Shown: piece after piece, positions 40,109 to 48,436 of the stretch
How positions within the stretch are numbered: the stretch's first letter is position 1
How the letters are laid out: every line of letters begins with the position of its first letter
Assembly: GCA_910579395.1 (NCBI GenBank)
Contig: CAJTUC010000012.1
Coordinates: 36,941-100,940, forward strand
Direction: 5' to 3'
DNA: 64,000 nt
Source: an uncultured Lachnospiraceae bacterium
GTDB taxonomy: Bacteria; Bacillota; Clostridia; Lachnospirales; Lachnospiraceae
Translations under genes and position numbers: made by a program
The notes under the pieces: generated by a model
The model's database searches: none
Told to the model about the DNA's origin: nothing
The model's input: only the letters and a program-made list of their open reading frames with translations

Positions 40109-40774
40109 TCACATACTAAGCATCATCAAATGTGCCCGGTATCGTTCGGTATTATGATCAATGTCCTCCTGGGATACACCATAATACCGATAGATATCCT
40201 TTACCATCGTTTTCATGATATCCATGTTACCGTCAAACCAGGAAACTGCAATATCCCCGTACAGCATATCAATTTCCATTTCCAATGTGCCCTGCATTCC
40301 TTTATCAGCGACAAACAGATGATAGTCCGTTGGAAAGACCTCCGGCGGAATTGCATCGATTTCCCGCTCACGCATAGCCGTCCACTCCATAACCTGTCTC
40401 GTATATTCTTTCAGAGCTTCTTCATTATGGAAATCTTTCGGCGGAAGAATCCTTCTTTCCTCCTGCATCAATTCCGGCTTTTTGCGGTAAATCAGATTAT
40501 GCTTATGGTTTCGTTTCCGTTCTTCATACCCACGGTAAGAAGCGTCCACTTCAACCATTCCATACCGTTCTTCGGCATATTGAACCACTTCCTGAATCGT
40601 ATGGGTTCCCGGAACAATAGAGCGCTTTGTCTTGTCTCTTTTTCGCCGGCTTTTCCTGTCATACAGCGCCCGGCCGATACGCCGCAAGAGATTCTTCTCC
40701 TTACCTGCGATAAAAACCGATGTTGGCCCGTCGGCCCCTCCGATTATTCGACATGACACAGCTTTCTTCCTCAT
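40109..40774 (-). CDS. Unknown soluble protein with an N-terminal IIGGADGPT motif
   Basis: About 221 residues. The N-terminus reads MRKKAVSCRIIGGADGPTSV, continuing FIAGKEKN. It contains the peptide that in oxaloacetate decarboxylase beta subunits forms part of the sodium site in the membrane. Here nothing else of that family follows. The rest is hydrophilic, with RKSRRKRDKTKRS and a region rich in Glu/Arg, and the C-terminal part (LEMEIDMLYGDIAVSWFDGNMDIMKTMVKDIYRYYGVSQEDI) looks like a compact alpha/beta domain. I prefer the start behind GGGAG; one 17 codons upstream is possible. No function can be given. Confidence 0.6.
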   Translation of the reverse strand: MRKKAVSCRIIGGADGPTSVFIAGKEKNLLRRIGRALYDRKSRRKRDKTKRSIVPGTHTIQEVVQYAEERYGMVEVDASYRGYEERKRNHKHNLIYRKKPELMQEERRILPPKDFHNEEALKEYTRQVMEWTAMREREIDAIPPEVFPTDYHLFVADKGMQGTLEMEIDMLYGDIAVSWFDGNMDIMKTMVKDIYRYYGVSQEDIDHNTERYRAHLMMLSM

Positions 40775-40839
40775 CTTGCCCGCTCCCTTTTCCGCCTGCA
40801 CCTTTGTTCCTTCAAACATGCTCATTATCCTTGACGCTT

Positions 40840-42381
40840 CTACTTCTGCATTCCGAAAATGGCATCCTTTTGATAATACCGCGCCATAGACTTATTCTTC
40901 CAGTCCCCCGCATCTTCCTCAATATCGCTCCAGAATAAAAGATAAGGGTGCCCGGTCAGACGTGGGATGGCGATTTCGCTTTCTCCGTTTTTTTCCATCT
41001 CCTGAAGAAGCCTCTCTCTTTCGGCTGTTTCCTGTCCATAAGCCGATGCCTCCCCAGTCGCAAGAGAATAAACGGCCGAAGCAGTCGTAAAATAATCAGG
41101 ATTTACTTTCATATACATTGCACCGAAGAATACGCCGAAGAACAGAACACCCGCCAAATACCACCGCACTGCTTTTATTTCAAAGCAGCCAGCAGGCTTT
41201 CCAAAAACATTTACGCCGGCTTCACTCTTCTCTACCGCCCTGAATGCTTCAAGTTTCCGGTAGAGCCAGCCCATACAATAGAAAAGGCTGAACATAACAT
41301 AGAGCATGGAATCCAGAAAAATAATATTAAAAATTCTTCCGCCTCCCACATCGCCGGTCGCAAACAAACTCGGTGTAAACATGGCGGACAACACGCAATA
41401 ACAATAAAATACCACTAACAGCGGCGCCCGAAACAAGAAAGCACAACAGCGTCCAAAGGCCTTAACCGTTTCCCACACAAAAGGCAGCAACGCCAGCACG
41501 AACAGCAGATAAGGCCAGCTGAACCATGTATCGACGACATATTCCACACAATAGTAAAAAGAGCGCAGAATGGACTTGAAAACGCCCGGTCTCACCAACA
41601 TCTCTTCCTGTCTCACCGCATTTCCCGGCGCCAGCACATTTAACAGAAACGCTATTACAAAAAACAGAAAGGGCAGGATAAGAAGCCTACACTTTTTCCC
41701 CTGTTTTCCGAGCAGCAAAAGTCCGAAGGCCGTCACAAACAGAACCGCCGCGATCAATGCCGTCACATAATTACTGCCTCCCACAAAAAAGGCGAGCAGA
41801 CAGGCCGCTGTCAGACGCAGTATCCTTTTCTTTTTCTCTGTCATCAGCAGGATGCACAAGCCGCACAGAAATAACACAGCGCTGTGCGGAATCATATAAT
41901 GTGCCGCCCCGTTGTACCAGAAAAAGCCCTGCGTTTTATCCACCATACACTGTACCGCAAAAATAAGATACAGCATAGCTGTGCCGATAAATACTGCAGG
42001 ACGCGCCTGAAAGATTTTTACAATAACGATGTACAAAAAGAAAAGCGTGGACAACGTGAGCATTCCGATCATGATGAACGGAACCAGCCCATACATTCCC
42101 CATATGCCCGGTTGAAGAGCCATGAGAAAAATACTGGAAAAGGTTCCCTGCCAGCCATACCAACGTTCTATGACCGTATCGCCGGCCGCTTTGATTGTCT
42201 GCCAGATGGAATGCGTACTAGTCCATGCAATATGGCTATAGGCGCTAAAACCATAGTCATCCGCAGACGGATAACCATAACTGCCAAGCCAGAAGATGGG
42301 AAGCAGACTCGCCACGAACAGTATAACAAGTGCTATAGCGATTTTGGATTCGGTTTTGAAAGTTTTCATTCTCGTAATCAT
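40840..42381 (-). CDS. DUF6056-type polytopic membrane protein
   Basis: 513 residues with about eleven helices. YGYPSADDYGFSAYSHIAW just after the first helix carries the paired aspartates found in this family and in GT-C-type glycosyltransferases, where such residues bind metal and a lipid-linked donor. GFFWYNGAAHYMIPHS and LAPGNAVRQ are further family landmarks. The C-terminus is a soluble domain (about 420-513). A role in surface polysaccharide or glycolipid assembly is an inference. It is the third of four genes behind one promoter. Confidence 0.7.
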   Translation of the reverse strand: MITRMKTFKTESKIAIALVILFVASLLPIFWLGSYGYPSADDYGFSAYSHIAWTSTHSIWQTIKAAGDTVIERWYGWQGTFSSIFLMALQPGIWGMYGLVPFIMIGMLTLSTLFFLYIVIVKIFQARPAVFIGTAMLYLIFAVQCMVDKTQGFFWYNGAAHYMIPHSAVLFLCGLCILLMTEKKKRILRLTAACLLAFFVGGSNYVTALIAAVLFVTAFGLLLLGKQGKKCRLLILPFLFFVIAFLLNVLAPGNAVRQEEMLVRPGVFKSILRSFYYCVEYVVDTWFSWPYLLFVLALLPFVWETVKAFGRCCAFLFRAPLLVVFYCYCVLSAMFTPSLFATGDVGGGRIFNIIFLDSMLYVMFSLFYCMGWLYRKLEAFRAVEKSEAGVNVFGKPAGCFEIKAVRWYLAGVLFFGVFFGAMYMKVNPDYFTTASAVYSLATGEASAYGQETAERERLLQEMEKNGESEIAIPRLTGHPYLLFWSDIEEDAGDWKNKSMARYYQKDAIFGMQK

Positions 42382-42398
42382 GCCTCTCTCTCAACCCG

Positions 42399-42578
42399 CT
42401 ATGACTCTTCTATGATCTGATACTGCATATATTCATACAAAAGCTTTGTTCCCTCAGCAATCTCCGGCGGCAATAACGCCCGCGCCACCAGCTTTATCTC
42501 ATCGCTCTCGATATCCGTCCGCTTCAAATTTGCGTAATCGCCGTCAATGCTCACTACCCGATACTGAAATGTATTCAT
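42399..42578 (-). CDS. Small conserved-looking protein, 59 residues
   Basis: Starts MNTFQYRVVSIDGDYANLKR and ends with a YEYMQYQIIEES-type tail. VVSIDGDYANLKRTD followed by LLPPEIAEGTKLLYE recalls DUF3006-type small beta-barrels, but I cannot confirm this. AAGG is seven bases before the chosen ATG; an upstream ATG five codons earlier is less likely. It lies 17 bases before the DUF6056 gene in a four-gene unit. Confidence 0.5.
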   Translation of the reverse strand: MNTFQYRVVSIDGDYANLKRTDIESDEIKLVARALLPPEIAEGTKLLYEYMQYQIIEES

Positions 42579-42604
42579 ATAAGAACCTTCCACTCCTGCC
42601 AGAT

Positions 42605-42733
42605 TTAGTCTTCACCTTCATCGTCTACGGCCGCCGCTATACCCGAAACGACCGCAGACACGACCGAAATGACGACAGGAATCAGAATAACAACAAATCC
42701 TCCGGCCAAAAGTAAAAAAACTGTAGAGCCCAT
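42605..42733 (-). CDS. Small single-helix membrane protein, 42 residues
   Basis: MGSTVFLLLAGGFVVILIPV opens one long hydrophobic helix, followed by an acidic tail (DDEGED). AAGGAGG eight bases before the ATG is one of the best ribosome sites in the region, which supports translation. A longer frame of 63 residues starts before that site. It is the first gene behind the promoter at 42803-42831. Confidence 0.55.
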   Translation of the reverse strand: MGSTVFLLLAGGFVVILIPVVISVVSAVVSGIAAAVDDEGED

Positions 42734-42802
42734 TGCAAAATTCCTCCTTTTAACGCAGGCAGGCCGCTGAGGACCCGGCTGCTTATCCATAATCATGAAT
42801 CT

Positions 42803-42831
42803 ATTTTACATGAAATAATTCCATATTTCAA
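42803..42831 (-). promoter_or_regulatory. Promoter of the four-gene membrane-protein unit
   Basis: TTGAAA (42826-42831) and TAAAAT (42803-42808), 17 bp apart on the minus strand, overlapping the end of the ABC-F gene. Confidence 0.6.
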
Positions 42832-44411
42832 CCCAATTCCACTACCCTGTCCGCTATTTTCTCCTGAAAACGGATGTCATGCTCCACGAACAGCATCGTG
42901 GGCTGATAACGCAGCAGTAGATTTTCTATCTGAATGCGGGAAAAAATATCGATATAATTAAGCGGTTCATCCCATATATACAGATGCGCCTGTTTGAGCA
43001 GACTTGCCGCGATCAGCACTTTTTTCTTCTGCCCTTCCGAGAATTCCTCCATCCGCCCGCCAAACTGCCTCCGCTCCAGATCGAGCTGCCGAAGGATAGC
43101 TTTCAAAAGACTCTCGTCCAGATTTTCCTTTTTGCAGTAATCGGTCAGATTTCCCTGTAAAAAGGACGTATCCTGATCAATATAGGAAATACGCAGACCG
43201 CTGGCCGTCCGCAGCACGCCGCTCTCCCGGAGAGCGCTTTCCGTTTCACCGACTAAACCCGCCTCCGTCGCGGCAGTTTGACTGCCAAGTCCATATTCGC
43301 TGCTCTCCGCTCTCCCGTTTGCACGCAGAATCGCCTTGATCAGACTGGACTTCCCACATCCATTCGGTCCACGCAAAAGTACCCGTTCACCCTGATGCAG
43401 TTCCAGATCAAAGTCCTGTAAAAGAATGCGCTCTCCATAAGCCAGACCATATTTTTCTGCCCGTACCAGCACATCTTTATGATGCTTCAGGGGCATTACT
43501 TTTAAGTCCGCCGGATTCTCGATATCCTGAAGCAGCCCTTCCTTTTCCTCGATTTCTCTTCCAATCCGCTCCTCTATCTGCTTTACCCTGCTCTGCATCT
43601 TCTTCGTCTTTGCGCCAATATACGGCCGGGTTCCATTCCCCCGGTCATGCTCTTTCACAGGGTCATATCCGATCTTGGTGCTTTCGTTTTTGTCCGCCCA
43701 GTCCCTTGTCCGTTCGGCAGCCTTTTTCAGTTTACCGATTTCCTTCCGATGCTTCTCATTTTCAGCCACCTGAAACGCATCTTTGCGTTCCTTATTTTCC
43801 CACCAGGAAGAAAAATTTCCTTTCTGCACCTCAATGGTGACACGGTTCAATACCAGAATATGGTCCACACAGGCATCCAGCAGGTCCCTGTCATGGGAAA
43901 CGAGCAGAAAGCCCTTTTTGTGACGCAGATATTCTTTGACGATTTCTCTGGATGCCTGGTCTAAATGATTGGTCGGCTCGTCGATGAGCAGGAAGTAATT
44001 GTCTCTGGAAAAAAGAATCGCTAACATCACCCTCGTACGCTCCCCATGGCTGAGCGTCCCGAAAGGGCGGTAGAGCAGTTCCGCGCTCATCTTCATTTTC
44101 TCCAGTTCCATGATGACTCTCCACTCCTCACAGTCCGGCGCCAGTTCTTCCAGAAAGTCCGACATACACCTCGTAAGCTGCTCTTTTTCAATCCGGTAGG
44201 GAAAATAATCAAAAGCCGTGGATGTCTGAATGCTCCCCCGATACTCATACTTCCCAAGCAGAAGATTCAGAAACGTCGTCTTCCCCTTTCCGTTTCTCCC
44301 GATAAATCCCAGTTTCCAGTCCGTATCAATACTGAAGGATACCTGCTCAAAAATGTTGTCCGAACTGCCTTCATAGCAGAATGTTAAATTAGATACGCTT
44401 ATTTTCGCCAT
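42828..44411 (-). CDS. ABC-F ATPase, Lsa-like ribosomal protection type
   Basis: 527 residues with two ABC domains and no membrane part. Domain 1 has Walker A GRNGKGKTT, signature LSHGERTRV and Walker B FLLIDEPTNHLD. The long interdomain linker (about 185-310) carries the charged helices that reach the ribosomal exit region. Domain 2 has GPNGCGKSS, FSEGQKKKV and LYIWDEPLNYIDIFSR. The N-terminal ISVSNLTFCYEG and the DEPLNYIDIFSR end resemble Lsa/CplR proteins, which give resistance to lincosamides, pleuromutilins and streptogramin A. Resistance here is an inference. Expression is probably controlled by the long leader upstream. Confidence 0.85.
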   Translation of the reverse strand: MAKISVSNLTFCYEGSSDNIFEQVSFSIDTDWKLGFIGRNGKGKTTFLNLLLGKYEYRGSIQTSTAFDYFPYRIEKEQLTRCMSDFLEELAPDCEEWRVIMELEKMKMSAELLYRPFGTLSHGERTRVMLAILFSRDNYFLLIDEPTNHLDQASREIVKEYLRHKKGFLLVSHDRDLLDACVDHILVLNRVTIEVQKGNFSSWWENKERKDAFQVAENEKHRKEIGKLKKAAERTRDWADKNESTKIGYDPVKEHDRGNGTRPYIGAKTKKMQSRVKQIEERIGREIEEKEGLLQDIENPADLKVMPLKHHKDVLVRAEKYGLAYGERILLQDFDLELHQGERVLLRGPNGCGKSSLIKAILRANGRAESSEYGLGSQTAATEAGLVGETESALRESGVLRTASGLRISYIDQDTSFLQGNLTDYCKKENLDESLLKAILRQLDLERRQFGGRMEEFSEGQKKKVLIAASLLKQAHLYIWDEPLNYIDIFSRIQIENLLLRYQPTMLFVEHDIRFQEKIADRVVELG

Positions 44412-44480
44412 AAAAATCCCGCCTTTCTATTTTTCTCCGGGTGCACTCCGTTTCAAATACAAAAGCGGGTTTTTCTACGC

Positions 44481-44513
44481 AACAAAAAAAGAGGGCGATA
44501 CAGAAAACGACCC
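44481..44513 (-). terminator. Candidate attenuator terminator in the ABC-F leader
   Basis: GGGTCGT and ATCGCCC pair imperfectly around TTTCTGT, followed by TCTTTTTTT on the minus strand, 70 bp before the ABC-F start. The stem is weak by eye, so its strength needs a folding calculation. Confidence 0.45.
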
Positions 44514-44623
44514 ACTTTTGACAACATGAATGAAACGCAGTACTATCAAGAACGTTCTATCATATAACGCTCTGTCGCATGATGCTCTTCGCATCATTAC
44601 CGTTTCCATGTTCCAAAAGCAGA

Positions 44624-44737
44624 CTATTTTCGCATCTTTACCCCCATGCCTTTCCTTATCCTGCGATGTTTGGGCCATAAGGCACAAACTATCGCTAAAA
44701 CCGAACAAGTTCGGTTGAAAGAATGTAATTCTTTCAA
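44624..44737 (-). CDS. Possible leader peptide of the ABC-F gene, 37 residues
   Basis: A TTG start five bases after AAGGAGG opens a frame reading (M)KELHSFNRTCSVLAIVCAL, then a basic tail to a TAG. Two overlapping hairpins lie across its first codons: GGTTGAAAGAA/TTCTTTCAACC (44713-44739) and CCGAAC/GTTCGG. They share AACC, so they cannot form together. This is the usual design for drug-induced ribosome stalling to switch the leader structure. Confidence 0.45.
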   Translation of the reverse strand: MKELHSFNRTCSVLAIVCALWPKHRRIRKGMGVKMRK

Positions 44738-44812
44738 CCTTACCTCCTTCTACCTGCCTCAGCAGACAGTCAACTTAAAAGTTGAGAAATATCTTTTATG
44801 ATAACTGGCTGT

Positions 44813-44841
44813 ATTTTAGCATATCCTGCAAAAGGATGCAA
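44813..44841 (-). promoter_or_regulatory. Promoter of the ABC-F leader transcript
   Basis: TTGCAT (44836-44841) and TAAAAT (44813-44818) with a 17-bp spacer on the minus strand, the -10 being extended (TGCTAAAAT). It gives a leader of about 395 nt. The spacer holds an ATCC/GGAT inverted repeat. Confidence 0.6.
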
Positions 44842-44847
44842 GCCCTT

Positions 44848-46029
44848 TTACCCATACAGTTTCATCCACTGCACGATCTTACGTCCAATCTTATACAACG
44901 GCCCTTCCAATTCCTTACGGGCGTTCTTCAATTCTTTGCGGATTTCGAGATGCTGCGGACAGTGCTGCTCGCATTTTCCACATTCAATACAATTGGATGC
45001 TGCAGAAGAATCCTTCCGCATCGCCGTACACATAAAGTATTCCATGAATGCCGCCTTGAATCCCTCCGTATGCCGCCTGTTGTAAGAAGCAAAAGTGCCC
45101 GGGATATCAACATTTTTCGGACAGGGCATACAGTATCTGCACCCCGTACAGCCGACTTTGACTTTGGCATTGATCGCTCTTACCACGTGATGAAGCAGTT
45201 CTTCGTCCGCATCCGTGAACTCACCGACCTGCACATTGGATGCCGCTCTCACGTTCTCCTTCACCATTTCCAACGAATTCATGCCGGAAAGAACGCAGGT
45301 CACTTCGGGCTGGTTCCAGAGCCAGCGGAAAGCCCACTCCGCAGGGCTTCTCTTAACAACGTAATCTTCCATCAGCTTTTTGGCTTCTTCCGGCAGAAGG
45401 CCGACCAGTTTTCCGCCCCGCAGCGGCTCCATAATGATGACCGGAAGCTTTTTGGAAGCGGCATAATGAAGTCCCTTCCGACCTGCCTGGGAATGTTCAT
45501 CCATATAGTTATACTGTATCTGGCAGAAATCCCAGTCATATACGTCCACCAGTTCGCAGAACATATCCGAATTCCCATGATAGGAAAAGCCTACCTGACG
45601 GATTGCTCCGCTTTTTTTCTTTTCCTCCAGCCACTCGATGATGCCGAGTCCTTTCAATCTGTCCCAGGTTTTAACGTCCGTCAGCATGTGCATCAGGTAA
45701 TAGTCCACATGATCGGTACGCAGCCGCCGCAATTGCTCGGCAAAATATTTTTCCATGCTGTCCGCTTTTTTGATCAGGTAATGGGGAAGCTTCGTTGCAA
45801 TATTGACTTTATCCCGAATCCCGTTCTTTTCCAGGATTTTCCCGAGAGCATCTTCGCTGCCGCCGTATACATAGGCTGTATCATAGTAATTGACACCTGA
45901 CTCATAAGCCGACATGATTTCCTTTTCAGCTTTTTCCAAATCAATTTTCCCGCCGCTCTGCGTAAAGCGCATACATCCATATCCGAGAATCGAAAGCTTA
46001 TTTCCATATTTATCTGTACGATAATTCAT
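44848..46029 (-). CDS. Aldo/keto reductase with C-terminal 4Fe-4S ferredoxin-like domain
   Basis: 393 residues. The barrel has GYGCMRF, NYYDTAYVYGGSE (catalytic Asp and Tyr) and VNIATKLPHY (catalytic Lys), with the HML-type segment DYYLMHML. NADPH-binding features are weak. After about residue 285 the C-terminus carries VGCTGCRYCMPCPKNVDIPG and NCIECGKCEQHCPQHLEI, two cysteine sets like those of clustered 4Fe-4S sites. Such fusions are common in anaerobes; substrates are unknown. It follows the transglutaminase gene by 27 bases and may be cotranscribed. AGAAAGGACAATAGGA precedes the ATG. Confidence 0.9.
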   Translation of the reverse strand: MNYRTDKYGNKLSILGYGCMRFTQSGGKIDLEKAEKEIMSAYESGVNYYDTAYVYGGSEDALGKILEKNGIRDKVNIATKLPHYLIKKADSMEKYFAEQLRRLRTDHVDYYLMHMLTDVKTWDRLKGLGIIEWLEEKKKSGAIRQVGFSYHGNSDMFCELVDVYDWDFCQIQYNYMDEHSQAGRKGLHYAASKKLPVIIMEPLRGGKLVGLLPEEAKKLMEDYVVKRSPAEWAFRWLWNQPEVTCVLSGMNSLEMVKENVRAASNVQVGEFTDADEELLHHVVRAINAKVKVGCTGCRYCMPCPKNVDIPGTFASYNRRHTEGFKAAFMEYFMCTAMRKDSSAASNCIECGKCEQHCPQHLEIRKELKNARKELEGPLYKIGRKIVQWMKLYG

Positions 46030-46056
46030 TCCTATTGTCCTTTCTTATAAACCGCG

Positions 46057-48390
46057 TTATGTATGGGATGCGCGGTTCGTCAAATGCCCTATGACACGCA
46101 GAAACTCCTGTTCGGATATCTCTGTCTGCGAAAATCCGGCCCGCTCCAGTATCCGGGTACATTCCCCGATTTCTTCTTCGTCCGCCGTCCAGAGATTTTC
46201 GGAAGCAAGCCACAAAAGCTGCTGCTCATAGTTGACCTTCTCCCGTAATAGCCGGTGTTTTCTCGAAAGTTTACAAATATATTCCTGATAACGCATAATC
46301 AGTTTTTCATTCCTGTCTGCCTGCTCATAACGATATCTTTTGAGCCCCGCCCTGACAGACCAGCGCACGGCTGCTGCGATGATAAGCAGAAAAACGGCCA
46401 CCTTGAAAAATACGCCCGCTCCCCGGCCCGCCGGCCCGTCAGAGTCCATTTCCGATTCTTCCTCTTCCTGTGCTGCTCCCGAATCGCTATTCTGATTTCC
46501 GGTCAGAAAATTCAACAGTCGCTGCCACAGACTCTCCCCTTCCTCTTCTTCGTCCGAAGCCGGTGTCACCTCCACGGCCACCCAGCCAAGCGCCTCATCA
46601 TAGACCTCCACCCAGGCATGGGCATTGGCATCACTGACTTCTACGGATACGACCGCCTCCGTTCCGAGCAGCGAATGACCGTCATAATACGCTTCATACC
46701 GCGCCTCCTCGATGAGCGTACCATTCTCGGAAATATCGACAGGATCGATAGCATACCCTTCCACATACCTTGCCGGTATCCCAAGATACCGGAAGATCAT
46801 CGTTGCCGCACTCGCAAAATGTGCACAGTATCCCCTTCGGTTTTCCGACAGAAAATAATTAATAAAATCTTCCCCGTAAGGCGTCATTCCGGGACGCAGC
46901 GTATAGGGAATCTCCTCCTGATAATATCCGGCCAGTCTTCGGACCGTCTCGAACACATCCGCATCTCCTGCTAAAAGCCCCGCTTCTTTACAAAAAGCCG
47001 CGACCGCTTCCAGGTTCTGCTCCGGTACATAAAGACACTCTTCCGGCACATGCTCTTTCAATCTCCCCGGCACTTCCCCGGATAGCAGCGGATAATAAGT
47101 ATATTCCTTCGTCTGTCCCGGATAGATCAGCCTGTCCGTATCTTCTGAATAATAAGGCAGATATACGCCTGCAGGCGCTGCCACATTGGTAATTTTCATA
47201 AGACCCTTTGCAGAATACGCTTCTCCGTTTTCATAGTCCTCACGCAGCCGCAAAAAAGTGTTGTCCTGCTCCACAGCCAGAAGCCCGTTCTCATCCGTGG
47301 CACGATTCCATTGATTCTGATAAGGAAGGTAAACACTTCCCGTAAAAGTCTTAAAATAAAGACGTTCGTTGCAATAGGGCGCAAATTCTATCGTCAGGTC
47401 CGTCTCAAAGTCCAGACGCACGGAACTGACCCCGCCGAGCTTACCGTTCGTCATACCTCCGGTACTGGGATAAAAATTGAACAGTCCCATCAGGCCGAGC
47501 ATGGAAATATTCTCCACCGTATCCATCGTACTTTCTTTGATTGCACTCATGGAATGATTCCTTTGGAACTGTTCTTTCGGATAAAAGACCGCCATAAGCT
47601 GCGTGAGCAGAAAACAAAAGAGAAAAACTGCCGCCATCAATCCCGCCATCGTCCGACAGCTAAGCACATAGGAAATTCGTTTTTTCTCCGGTAAATACTG
47701 GTAACTGGCATTTTTCTGCGTCAGCCGGAAATGGCCGCTGCCGCAGAGAATATCGGATGAAACCAGTCCTCCAAGAAGCATCGACGCATAGATGCCGTCC
47801 GGTTCCCGTTCCAGATAAAGCGGTATGCACAATATTCCGATACTCAGCAAAAACGCCAGAAAATGCCGCATTTTTCTCGAAATCATGATGCTCAGCAAAA
47901 TACCGCACACACAACCGATATAACAGGTAGAGATTGTCACCGCCAAATACCGGTTTCCTACCTGCTCACCGTAATTTCTCATAGCGCTCGTACCAAAGAA
48001 ATCGGACGCTGTCTGCATTATTTCATTCATCACAGCATAGAAACCACTGTTAATATAACGGCTGAACAAACTGCCGCCAAAGACCATGAGTATCATGACC
48101 GCCAGATACCCGATATTCATCGTATACTTATTATAATACAACACAGAACATAATATCGCAATCAAAAAAACGATGCTGTTAACAGTAAACCGGGAATAAT
48201 CTATATCCAGAGCGGACAGAAAACAGCCGATACCGCCCATAACGAACAAATAGACCAGCATGCCTTTCAGAAAAAGCGTATAAATCCTGTTTTCTTCCCG
48301 TTCCACAGCTTCCGGCCGCAGAACGATACCCGCTAAGGAAAGGTCCTGCCGCGCGCCATCCTTCCTGCGTTTTTTACCTTTCGTGATCAT
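46057..48390 (-). CDS. TgpA-like transglutaminase-domain membrane protein
   Basis: About 777 residues. It has six or more N-terminal helices, a large extracytoplasmic part, and a transglutaminase core with the catalytic cysteine in ENRRGYCAHFASAATMIFRYLGIPARYVEGYA. The histidine is in NAHAWVEVYDEALGWVAVEVTP, with the aspartate expected just after. A final helix (VFFKVAVFLLIIAAAV) and a DUF4129-like cytoplasmic tail complete it. The function is unknown; together with DUF58 and MoxR it forms a widespread conserved trio. The start is the ATG behind CAGGGAGACGG. Confidence 0.87.
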   Translation of the reverse strand: MITKGKKRRKDGARQDLSLAGIVLRPEAVEREENRIYTLFLKGMLVYLFVMGGIGCFLSALDIDYSRFTVNSIVFLIAILCSVLYYNKYTMNIGYLAVMILMVFGGSLFSRYINSGFYAVMNEIMQTASDFFGTSAMRNYGEQVGNRYLAVTISTCYIGCVCGILLSIMISRKMRHFLAFLLSIGILCIPLYLEREPDGIYASMLLGGLVSSDILCGSGHFRLTQKNASYQYLPEKKRISYVLSCRTMAGLMAAVFLFCFLLTQLMAVFYPKEQFQRNHSMSAIKESTMDTVENISMLGLMGLFNFYPSTGGMTNGKLGGVSSVRLDFETDLTIEFAPYCNERLYFKTFTGSVYLPYQNQWNRATDENGLLAVEQDNTFLRLREDYENGEAYSAKGLMKITNVAAPAGVYLPYYSEDTDRLIYPGQTKEYTYYPLLSGEVPGRLKEHVPEECLYVPEQNLEAVAAFCKEAGLLAGDADVFETVRRLAGYYQEEIPYTLRPGMTPYGEDFINYFLSENRRGYCAHFASAATMIFRYLGIPARYVEGYAIDPVDISENGTLIEEARYEAYYDGHSLLGTEAVVSVEVSDANAHAWVEVYDEALGWVAVEVTPASDEEEEGESLWQRLLNFLTGNQNSDSGAAQEEEESEMDSDGPAGRGAGVFFKVAVFLLIIAAAVRWSVRAGLKRYRYEQADRNEKLIMRYQEYICKLSRKHRLLREKVNYEQQLLWLASENLWTADEEEIGECTRILERAGFSQTEISEQEFLRVIGHLTNRASHT

Positions 48391-48436
48391 ACCGTCTCCC
48401 TGCTTCACAAATTGTAGAAATTCTTCTCACACCAGC

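Noticed and set aside
40109..40774. Annotation as a sodium-translocating decarboxylase beta subunit because of IIGGADGPT.
   Set aside because: There are no membrane helices and no other part of the family. Only a 15-residue peptide matches.
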